A DNA stretch of 64,000 bases, taken from Paraburkholderia solisilvae. GTDB lineage: Bacteria > Pseudomonadota > Gammaproteobacteria > Burkholderiales > Burkholderiaceae. Positions 18,659 through 26,016 of this stretch are shown here, piece by piece (within the stretch, counting starts at the first letter, position 1; each line of letters begins with the position of its first letter). Location: the NCBI RefSeq assembly GCF_902859875.1, contig NZ_CADIKF010000007.1:1-64000 (forward strand). Reading direction: 5' to 3'. The notes beneath the pieces were generated by a model. That model was given only the letters and a program-made list of their open reading frames with translations. It was not told the DNA's origin and did no database searches. A program made the position numbers and the translations under genes.

Positions 18659-19918
18659 TCAGGCCCGCGATTTACCCCGCGTCTCTTCCATCCCGAACGG
18701 GCACACAATCAATTGCCCATGCAACCGACCAAACGCCGCAATACATCGCAATAGCCGGACCGATCGTTCCGGGTGGTCTTTTCCTTCTCGAATGACGCCA
18801 GCCATCTCCTCCCGCAACGTCGCCGCGATCGCCGATTGCTTGCCGTACACGCTGCTCGTGAGGCCCGTCACGTAGGCCAGTTTCGCGTACTCACGCAACT
18901 TGCAGCACACGCTCTGCTCGACAATCGCCTCCGCGTTTTTCTCGAGCAACTGCACGGCCTGTTCGAGCGCGGCGCCGGTCAGCGGCGTCTTAATCTCACG
19001 GGTCATGTCCGACTCCATGAGCAGATCGGACAACTCCACAAATGGCATCAGGCTGATTTCGTTACCGGGCAGGCCCGCCTCATCGCATGTGCCGGAGTCG
19101 CACACCGGCTCCTGCGGCACGTGTATCGCAAGGTTTTGCGGCTTGCCGATGTAATAGCCCTGCACGCAATCGATGCCCGCATCGCGCGCCAGCTCGAGCG
19201 CATGCGCGCTCTCGATCCCTTCGAGCACGACGCACGGTGCGATATCTCTTGCAAGCGCGACGAGCCGCGCAAGCTCATCGTTGCGCCCATCGCGATCGTT
19301 ATTGCCCGCCAGCATTTCGCCGGCGATTTTCACAACGTCCGGCGAGCAGATCTGCGTGCCTGTCTCGACCGCATAGCCGGTGCCGAAGTCGTCGATCGCG
19401 ACCCGGCAGCCCAGTTGCTGCACGCGCCTGACAAACGCGCGACCGGCTCCCACGTCGAGCGGCGCGGTCTCGGTGATCTCGATCACGAGACGCCGCGCAA
19501 CGTCCGGCATCGTCGCCAGCTGCATGAACGTCGATGCCCACCAGTCGTCTTCTGCTGCGCTTTGCGCGGAAATGTTCGCGCCGAGGTACAGATGCGAATG
19601 CGCCTTTAACAGGTCAATCACGAGCGACACCACATGTCGGTCGAGGCACTGCATCATGCCGAGCCGTTCGAGGCTCGGAATGAAACTCCCCGGATACTCG
19701 ATCGTCTGCCGATCTTCACGCAGCAAACGCACGAGGCATTCGAAGTACAGCACCTCCCCCAGGTCTCCCGCGCTGCACACCGGTTGACAGAACAGCAACA
19801 CACGGTCGTTTTCGATCGCGTCGATCACCGAGCCCGCTACGCGCATATCCAGGTCTGCGCGGGAACGCGCATCCCAGGGCGCGATCGGCTCGTGTAACGG
19901 CTTGGTCCACTCGTTCAT
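18659..19918 (-). CDS. EAL-domain c-di-GMP phosphodiesterase
   Basis: A 419-residue cytosolic protein without GGDEF or membrane segments. The EAL domain spans about residues 20-275 and retains the residues needed for catalysis: Glu of the signature loop (here FECLVRL, with Cys for Ala), Asn in GANISAQS, Glu in EITET, DDFGTGYA, Lys in VVKIAG, Glu in LEGIES and Gln in QGYYIGKP. It is therefore predicted to hydrolyse c-di-GMP to pGpG. About 130 further residues form an unrecognised helical C-terminal region, perhaps for dimerisation or signal input. The start at 19918 (MNEWTKPLHE) was chosen; 17 more codons to 19969 are possible. It sits 153 bases upstream of the adhesin gene on the same strand, suggesting c-di-GMP control of attachment. 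Confidence 0.85.
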   Translation of the reverse strand: MNEWTKPLHEPIAPWDARSRADLDMRVAGSVIDAIENDRVLLFCQPVCSAGDLGEVLYFECLVRLLREDRQTIEYPGSFIPSLERLGMMQCLDRHVVSLVIDLLKAHSHLYLGANISAQSAAEDDWWASTFMQLATMPDVARRLVIEITETAPLDVGAGRAFVRRVQQLGCRVAIDDFGTGYAVETGTQICSPDVVKIAGEMLAGNNDRDGRNDELARLVALARDIAPCVVLEGIESAHALELARDAGIDCVQGYYIGKPQNLAIHVPQEPVCDSGTCDEAGLPGNEISLMPFVELSDLLMESDMTREIKTPLTGAALEQAVQLLEKNAEAIVEQSVCCKLREYAKLAYVTGLTSSVYGKQSAIAATLREEMAGVIREGKDHPERSVRLLRCIAAFGRLHGQLIVCPFGMEETRGKSRA

Positions 19919-20275
19919 GTTTTTTCCGATGCTCAATACGGACTGGCACCATTGCTTCCGGCGGACCATAAAAACCGCCGTTTCAAATTCCGCTTATTCT
20001 TTAAATTTTGTCAAATTGCGGAATTTTTTATATACAATGATTTCCAGATTTTTTATCTAAATGATTGCGCTCCAGGGTGCTGCGATGCTCGATTCCACCT
20101 TTATCTATCAGTGGGTTACGACCTGTTCGAGCATTTTTGAGAAGGATGGGACATGCAGGCTTTCATGTCCAGAAAATTGCCGCGGAACTAACTATCTTTA
20201 ACGATTTATGGAATATCTACCGGTGAAGCCATGACAATGGTGTGCATTCACATCCCATTCACAAATGCTTCGCCG
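19919..20275. promoter_or_regulatory. AT-rich region upstream of the EAL gene with an inverted repeat
   Basis: About 350 bases without a gene. AAATTCCGC at 19985-19993 and GCGGAATTT at 20018-20026 form a 9-bp inverted repeat with a 24-base AT-rich spacer. On the minus strand TTGACA lies inside the spacer and could be a -35 element for the EAL gene, although no good -10 follows at normal spacing. The dyad is a reasonable operator candidate. The remainder (20040-20275) shows nothing I can identify. Confidence 0.35.
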
Positions 20276-20881
20276 TCACTGTTGAACCGGCTTAACGGAC
20301 ACGAGTGACGGCGTATCGTTGGGCACTGCGGCCGGGCGTAGCTCGATGCGCCAGTGCCGGTGCTGCGCAAACGGCAGTTGTGCAAGCGCACTCTTCACGA
20401 GATAAGGAGCGGCGCGCTGCGCGTCGGCATCGCCGTCGCGGCTCGTCGCGCTGACCTTATACACCTCGTCGCCGCTCGCAGGGTCGAGGAAGCGCAGCGT
20501 CAGCGTGTGCTTCCACGAACGGTTGAACCAGAGGAAGCGCGCACTGTCCGTGTTGCGGCAAGACGCTTCCGCGCAATCGCCGGCGTCGATCGCGACGCTC
20601 GCCGGCCGCGTGTCATACGCAATCGACAATACATAGTGCGCTTGCCCGGCAGCGGCATCGACGAGGCCGTAGCGGCCCAGTTCACGGCGCACCAATGCCT
20701 CGTAACGTGCCTGGTCTGAGCTCGCCTCCTGCAGCGGCGAACGCGCGATCACGTAGCTATGCTCGAGCCGAAGGTCGTTCTGCGTTTGCGACGTGAGTAC
20801 TTCGGTCCGAACGCCGGCGCAGCCGGCCAACAAACAAAGGCTCGCCGCCGCGCATGCGGCGCCGATTCGCGGATTTCTCAT
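20276..20881 (-). CDS. DUF4136-type lipoprotein
   Basis: A 201-residue predicted lipoprotein with signal MRNPRIGAACAAASLCLLAG and lipobox LAGC. The mature domain resembles DUF4136 proteins, which are small periplasmic or outer-membrane lipoproteins of unknown role: an early strand LEHSYVIARSP, a central YVLSIAYDTRP and a FLDPASGDEVYKVSATSRDG segment. It starts 49 bases after the CHASE2 kinase gene on the same strand and is probably the last gene of that operon, which would make it part of, or a target of, an envelope-sensing pathway. Family assignment is from overall appearance. Confidence 0.7.
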   Translation of the reverse strand: MRNPRIGAACAAASLCLLAGCAGVRTEVLTSQTQNDLRLEHSYVIARSPLQEASSDQARYEALVRRELGRYGLVDAAAGQAHYVLSIAYDTRPASVAIDAGDCAEASCRNTDSARFLWFNRSWKHTLTLRFLDPASGDEVYKVSATSRDGDADAQRAAPYLVKSALAQLPFAQHRHWRIELRPAAVPNDTPSLVSVKPVQQ

Positions 20882-20929
20882 TTCCTGTCCCTTCGACTGG
20901 ATGGGGTCCAGTCAAGCGTTGTAAGGGGT

Positions 20930-23359
20930 TTAAGCGGTGGCCTCGTCGAGCACCGGCAGCATGATCGTGATCGCGGTGCCCGTGCCCGGCGCGCTCACGA
21001 CGCGGATGTCGCCGCCGTGCCGGGTCACGACCGTCTTCACGAACGCCATCCCGAGCCCCGCGCCGCCCACTTCCGGACGTTCGGTCTCGTGAAAGCGCTG
21101 AAACCGCTCGAACAGATGGTCCTGCTGTCCGGCGGGAATGCCGTAGCCCTCGTCGCGCACCGTGCACAGCACGTGTGCCGGCTGGTCGTCGGACGGCGGC
21201 GCATCATGCCCGATCGTGCAGACGATCTGCGTGCCGCCCGGGCTGTATTTGACGGCGTTGTTCAGGATGTTCACCAGCGCGCGCGTCATCAGCGAACGGT
21301 CGGCGTTGATCCAGTGGCCGGCGCTTTGCTCGTCGCATTGCGCATCGAGGCGGATTTGCTTCGCTTGCGCCTGCGGCCACACTTCGTCGCTGGCGTCGAT
21401 TACGAGTTCGAGCAGGCTCACCGGTTCAAGCACGTACGCTTGCGACTCCGCGCGGGCGAGCTGCACGAAATCGTCGGCCATTGTCAGCGAGCGCTTTGCG
21501 TAGCGTTCGATGCGCAACAGCAGCTCGCGCATGCGTTCCGATTCAACCGTGCGGGTGCGCTCGATTTCGATCAGCGCGAGAATCGACGCCTGCGGCGAGC
21601 GCATGTCGTGCGACAGCAGGCGCAACGCATCTTCACGCTGACGCTCAGCCGCATGCAGGGCCGTCACGTCGACCAGGCCCGCAATCCAGCCGGTCGCTTC
21701 GCCTTGCGCGTTCGCGCACTTCGCGTAGCGCAACAGGTGGTCGCGCTCATTGCGATCGCGCACCTCGATGCCCTGCTCCATCAGTGCGGAAAACTCCTGG
21801 CGGGTCGGATCGAGCATGGCCGGCCAGTGCGCGCGGATCCACGCATCGGCGCTGTCGCCGGCATCGATCGTCTTGACGAACGCGAGATCGCCGAACATCT
21901 CGCGCATCGATTTGCCGACCGGGTTTGCGGCATTGAGCGTGTCGAAATGCAGTTTCGCCGCATGATTCGCGATCACCACGACGCCGCGCAATTCGCTGAC
22001 GAGAATCGGCTCGGGCACGCTGTCGAGGCTGTCCCAGACGAAGCGCTTCATGTCCTGCACGCGTTGCGCCGCTTGCGCCATCAGCGCCATATGCTGCTCG
22101 AGCACATCGCCGCCGAACTCGCGCCGCTCGCGCGGCGTTTCGGGCAGCAGATACGGTTCGTCGGCGAGCCGCTGCAGTTCCTTGCGCAAATACGCCATCG
22201 TCATTTCGAGGCGCCGCCAGTTCCAGATCGGATAGACGACCGCTAGCCCCGCGATCGCCGGAATCGGCGAGATCCATAGCTGCAGGCCGGCTAACGCCGC
22301 CGCGCTGATGAGCATCATCATCGCGCCCAGCAAGGTCGTCAGCAGCAGCGAGCGCAACGGCGACAACATCAACAGGCCCGCCAGCAGCGCGATGAGCGGT
22401 GCAAGCGACACCACGAACACCAGCAACCCGCTGGCGGGATCGATCTCGCGCCCCGTCAGCAGCGTGTCGAGCACGGTCGCGTGGATATAGACGCCGGGCA
22501 GCGGGCCGAGCTCGCCTGACATCGGTGTCGAGAATCGGTCGTACAGGCCCGAGGCGGTGACGCCGATCAGCACGATCTTGCCGCGCAGCATGCTTTGCGG
22601 CACACCGCCTTCGAGCAGCGTGGCGAACGAGATCTTTTGATACGGGTGGGCGAGCGGTCTGAAGGGAATCATAAAGCGCCCTTCGTCGTTGCCGGCGAGC
22701 GCGCGCGCCTCACGCATGCGTGCCATCGCCCTCGCGCCGACGCCGTCGCGCAGCTTCACGGTGCCGTTGCCGATCGCGCGTGCGAGCGGCACCATCAATT
22801 GCGGCCAGCGCGCATTGGCATCGCCTTCGAACATCGCGACGCTGCGTACCACGCCGTCACTGTTCACTTCGAAGTTGATGTGTCCGAGACCCGCCGCGGC
22901 GCGCGCCAGCGGCTCGACTGGCTTGATTGCGATGCGCTCGCCGTGAATGTCTTCCGGCGTCAGCAGGATCGGCAGATAGGTCGGGCTCGCGGCGACCGCG
23001 CGGGCGAGTTGCGCATCGTCGTCGCTCGGCTCGGTGAATAGCACGTCGTACACCACCGCGGCCGGTTGCGCTTTCGCGATCTCGTCGAGCAGGCGCGCAT
23101 GTACGCTGCGCGGCCAGGGCCAGCGCCCGAGTTTCTCGATGCTCTCGTTGTCGATCTCGACGACGACGATATCGGGCATCGCCGGCTGCGGATTGAGGCG
23201 CAGATAGCGGTCGAAAATCAGATGATCGACACTCGCCGTCAGGCCGTACAGCGCGCCGAGCAGGATGACGACGACGCCGAGACAGCCGACTACGAGCCAC
23301 TCATACAGGAATCGACGTCCGACGGGCTGGCCGAGCCATGTACGCGGGTAGAAGATCAT
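20930..23359 (-). CDS. CHASE2-domain sensor histidine kinase
   Basis: About 809 residues. An N-terminal membrane segment is followed by a periplasmic CHASE2 sensor domain (about residues 40-310, with DIVVVEIDNESI and GRWPWPRSVHARLLD), then three membrane helices near 315-390, a PAS-like region, and a HisKA/HATPase module. The phospho-acceptor is His in LRLLSHDMRSPQASIL; the N box is NILNNAVKYSP, the G1 box VRDEGYGIP, the F box LFERFQRF and the G2 box GGAGLGMAFV. The start at 23359 (MIFYPRTW) is chosen because a longer frame to 23440 would overlap the upstream gene by about 60 bases. It lies 19 bases after the FecR/LysM gene and belongs to the response-regulator operon; that regulator is its probable partner. 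Confidence 0.9.
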   Translation of the reverse strand: MIFYPRTWLGQPVGRRFLYEWLVVGCLGVVVILLGALYGLTASVDHLIFDRYLRLNPQPAMPDIVVVEIDNESIEKLGRWPWPRSVHARLLDEIAKAQPAAVVYDVLFTEPSDDDAQLARAVAASPTYLPILLTPEDIHGERIAIKPVEPLARAAAGLGHINFEVNSDGVVRSVAMFEGDANARWPQLMVPLARAIGNGTVKLRDGVGARAMARMREARALAGNDEGRFMIPFRPLAHPYQKISFATLLEGGVPQSMLRGKIVLIGVTASGLYDRFSTPMSGELGPLPGVYIHATVLDTLLTGREIDPASGLLVFVVSLAPLIALLAGLLMLSPLRSLLLTTLLGAMMMLISAAALAGLQLWISPIPAIAGLAVVYPIWNWRRLEMTMAYLRKELQRLADEPYLLPETPRERREFGGDVLEQHMALMAQAAQRVQDMKRFVWDSLDSVPEPILVSELRGVVVIANHAAKLHFDTLNAANPVGKSMREMFGDLAFVKTIDAGDSADAWIRAHWPAMLDPTRQEFSALMEQGIEVRDRNERDHLLRYAKCANAQGEATGWIAGLVDVTALHAAERQREDALRLLSHDMRSPQASILALIEIERTRTVESERMRELLLRIERYAKRSLTMADDFVQLARAESQAYVLEPVSLLELVIDASDEVWPQAQAKQIRLDAQCDEQSAGHWINADRSLMTRALVNILNNAVKYSPGGTQIVCTIGHDAPPSDDQPAHVLCTVRDEGYGIPAGQQDHLFERFQRFHETERPEVGGAGLGMAFVKTVVTRHGGDIRVVSAPGTGTAITIMLPVLDEATA

Positions 23360-23378
23360 GAGCGTCTCGCAACGGGCG

Positions 23379-24776
23379 TCACCGGGCGAGCGTGAATGAG
23401 CGGACCGCACTACCCTTCTGGTAGAAGCGGCCATTCTCAAACTGCTCGACGACGACGGTCCAGTAGTAAACGCCCGGTTGCAGGTCCGACACGACGATCC
23501 CGCCGGCCGTCAAATCCGTTTGATCGACGATGGGGTTCTGCAGGTCGGGCGTGCTCGCCAGCACGAAGCGAAAGCGCGTTGCGACGTGCGGTTGATCGAC
23601 CACCCAGCGGAAGTCGAGCGTGCTGCTGCCGAGGCGTTGTGCCGACGCGGCGACACCAAGCTGGCGCCGCTCGAAAGCGAAGATCTGCGGCAGGCCCTCA
23701 AGCCCGTTTTCGTCGATCGATGCAATGCGCACGAAGTACGTGCCGTTCGGAATATCGCTGAACGTCGCATGCGGCACGCTCACGCGCTGGTCGCGCATCA
23801 GATCGAGCAGGTCCGCGTCGCGCGCGATCTGCACGCGGTACGCGTGCGCGCCGGCGTACGGCACCAGGTCGAAAGTGACGTCCTTGCCGTCCTGAACCTT
23901 GCCGGGCTTGACCAGTTCCGGGGGCGGCAGCAACTCGATCGGCGCACCCACGCGGCCGGACTCACCGGTCACGTTGCCGAACTTCGCGCGGATCAGTTGC
24001 GCGGACGCCTGCAGCGGCTGGCCAGGCGGCGCGACATCGCGCGCGGCCGCCGCATCGACGCCGACTGCGCCGTCGAGCACCTCGACCGCGGTCGAGCGTT
24101 GGTCGCTATCGTAGTTCACGCGAAAACGCGTGCCGCGCACGCCCGCCACCACCGATGGCGAATGAATCTGAAAACGATCGGCGGGCCGCGTCGCGTGCGT
24201 CACTTCGCTGTCCACCTCACCGCGCCGCAGGAGAATCACGCGATCTTTCGTGCCGGTCAGCGCGGTGCTGCGCAGCGTGCCGATGTCGATCATGCTGTCC
24301 TGCGGCAGCGACAGATGCGAGCCGTCGTCGAGCGCCAGCGTGACGAAACCGTCGTGGCCGGTGCGCAACCGGTCGCCTTCGCCGAGCGTCATGCCGACGG
24401 CCACGGGGACGAACACATTCTGGCGATACGCGTGCTCGACCGGGCCGCTGGTCGCAACGACGCGCGCGGACTGTGGCTCCTGCTTCAGCAATACGACCGG
24501 CAAGCGCAATTCGATACCCGGCTGCAAGCGGTGCGCCGCCGACACGCGATTCACGCGGCGCAACACCGACCAGTCGTGCGGATCGCGAAGATAGCGCGAC
24601 GCGATATCGTAAAGTGTGTCGCCGGATTGGGTTGTATAGGTGACTGTCTCCGACGGCGCCTTGGGTGCGGTATGAGCGCCAGCGCTTTGCGCGCAGGCGA
24701 GTTCAGGCAGCAGCCCGAACACGGCGACTGCGCAGGCTAGGACGCTGCGCAGCGCAAGCGGTGCGGTTGTGCTCAC
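23379..24776 (-). CDS. FecR-domain protein with LysM (periplasmic)
   Basis: A 465-residue exported protein. A signal peptide ends near ELACAQS. A LysM peptidoglycan-binding module (YTTQSGDTLYDIASRYLRDP) is at about residues 46-95, followed by a FecR domain with GHDGFVTLALDDGSHLSLPQ and SVVAGVRGTRFRV. The C-terminal 200 residues hold strand-rich, fibronectin-like segments. FecR domains normally relay envelope signals; here there is no sigma factor but a two-component pair, so it may present peptidoglycan or envelope status to the CHASE2 kinase. The GTG start overlaps the response regulator stop (GTGA), implying translational coupling. Confidence 0.88.
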   Translation of the reverse strand: MSTTAPLALRSVLACAVAVFGLLPELACAQSAGAHTAPKAPSETVTYTTQSGDTLYDIASRYLRDPHDWSVLRRVNRVSAAHRLQPGIELRLPVVLLKQEPQSARVVATSGPVEHAYRQNVFVPVAVGMTLGEGDRLRTGHDGFVTLALDDGSHLSLPQDSMIDIGTLRSTALTGTKDRVILLRRGEVDSEVTHATRPADRFQIHSPSVVAGVRGTRFRVNYDSDQRSTAVEVLDGAVGVDAAAARDVAPPGQPLQASAQLIRAKFGNVTGESGRVGAPIELLPPPELVKPGKVQDGKDVTFDLVPYAGAHAYRVQIARDADLLDLMRDQRVSVPHATFSDIPNGTYFVRIASIDENGLEGLPQIFAFERRQLGVAASAQRLGSSTLDFRWVVDQPHVATRFRFVLASTPDLQNPIVDQTDLTAGGIVVSDLQPGVYYWTVVVEQFENGRFYQKGSAVRSFTLAR

Positions 24777-25471
24777 GCCTCCCCCTTGTCGACTTTTTCT
24801 AGCCGATACCCGTAGCCGTAGATCGGCGTCAGGCGATAGCCGTTTTCCGGCCGCAGACCGAGCTTGGCGCGCAGCATCGATATGTGGGTGTCCATCGTGC
24901 GCGACGGGATGTCGGTCGCCTGTTTCCAGATCACGTCCATGATGTGCGCGCGCGACAGCGGGCGGCTCAGGTGCTGGAACAGCAGCAGCGCCAGCTCGAA
25001 CTCTTTGAGGGTGAGCGAGACGGGCTCGCCGCGTGCGGTCACCTGTTTGGCTTTCAGATCGAACTCGATCTCGCCGAACACTTCCTTGGTCGACGCCTGA
25101 TTGAGTTGATACGCGCGGCGCAGCAGCGAGCCGACACGTGCGAGCAGCAGGCCTGCCGAGACCGGCTTGACGATATAGTCATCGGCGCCGATGTTCAGCA
25201 TCGATGAAATGTCGGTCTCCCGGCTGCGGCTCGTCATGAACAGCACCGGCAGATGCGCGGGCAAGCTCTGCCGCACCCAGCGCAGCACTTCGTCGCCCGA
25301 CATGTCGGGCACGTTCCAGTCGAGCACCAGCAAATCGAAGGTTTGCCTGCGCAACTGCTTGACCAGCGCGCGGCCTTCCGCAAAGGCATGGCATACATGC
25401 CCTTCCGCCGACAAGGTTTGATACACGAAATCGGCTTGCGCCGGATCATCGTCCAGAACTGCAATTCTCAT
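24773..25471 (-). CDS. OmpR-family response regulator
   Basis: A 232-residue DNA-binding response regulator. The receiver domain occupies residues 1-118: acidic pocket LDDDP at the N-terminus, phospho-acceptor Asp in LLVLDWNVPDMSG near residue 51, Thr in LFMTSRS and Lys in DDYIVKPV. The winged-helix effector domain covers about 130-228 (LTLKEFELALLLFQH, and RTMDTHISMLRAKLGL as recognition region). The start at 25471 begins directly with the receiver strand; a GTG four codons upstream is possible. It is the first gene of the operon with the FecR/LysM and CHASE2 kinase genes. Confidence 0.92.
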   Translation of the reverse strand: MRIAVLDDDPAQADFVYQTLSAEGHVCHAFAEGRALVKQLRRQTFDLLVLDWNVPDMSGDEVLRWVRQSLPAHLPVLFMTSRSRETDISSMLNIGADDYIVKPVSAGLLLARVGSLLRRAYQLNQASTKEVFGEIEFDLKAKQVTARGEPVSLTLKEFELALLLFQHLSRPLSRAHIMDVIWKQATDIPSRTMDTHISMLRAKLGLRPENGYRLTPIYGYGYRLEKVDKGEA

Positions 25472-25875
25472 AACGCCCCGCACGCAAATTCATTCTTCGA
25501 GTCTCGATTGCGCGGTTATCGGCTGACGACGAAAACCAGTGGAACTGGGCGCAACTTTGCCGCCCTGAATGAGCAAGCACGATCGACATCGACAAACGGC
25601 CACTATCGCCGCGCGCGTGATCACGCTAGCGACGCTAGAACTCGACACATACACAGCCCAACTCGATTCGAAAAGGCACGCGTGACAAAAAAATCTGGTG
25701 CAGGGCTATAGAAGCCCTGACCCTGTCGCGCCGATGCCAAGTGACCTGTCAGCCGGATGGATGCTTTTTCAGGCTATTTTTTTATTTAAATCGCATGAGA
25801 GCGAAGCAGACCCACCACTCAATCGGCAATCACGTTAACGCTTTGCATCTTTATGCCGGGTGGTGGGCTGGGGCC
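25472..25875. promoter_or_regulatory. Leader region of the response regulator operon
   Basis: About 400 bases without a gene. The part next to 25471 must carry the promoter of the three-gene regulatory operon, but no convincing -35/-10 pair was picked out. A short dyad (AGGGCT, 4-base loop, AGCCCT) lies near 25704-25719. The remainder is AT-rich and shows nothing identifiable. Confidence 0.35.
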
Positions 25876-26005
25876 AGACAGTCGCGGGAAAATCCCTCTT
25901 CCGCCCCATATGCGGCGCTCATCCGCTGACAGGGTGAGTTCGGTGACGAGACGATAAATTACGCCAGGCGATAATGCAGCCCCCCATGTGGGGGGGGGCT
26001 AAGCC
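25876..26005. repeat. Dispersed element, copy B, with hairpin after the LuxR gene
   Basis: It contains AGACGATAAATTACGC (25949-25964) and AATGCAGC (25973-25980), identical to and spaced as in copy A at 7072-7103. A stronger dyad AGCCCCCC-atgt-GGGGGG follows. In the minus direction it begins about a dozen bases after the stop of the LuxR gene, so the dyad could end that transcript, although no T-run follows. Weaker similarity to copy A continues to about 25876 and includes a GGGA...TCCC pair in both copies. Confidence 0.55.
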
Positions 26006-26016
26006 GACATCGGTCA

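Noticed and set aside
19940..19970. TGGCAC...TTGC upstream of the EAL gene as a sigma-54 site
   Set aside because: The GG-to-GC spacing is three bases too short and the orientation is opposite to the gene.
20759..22246. 495-codon plus-strand frame opposite the CHASE2 kinase
   Set aside because: Antisense to HisKA/HATPase motifs; composition rich in His, Arg and Ala is typical of shadow frames in high-GC DNA.
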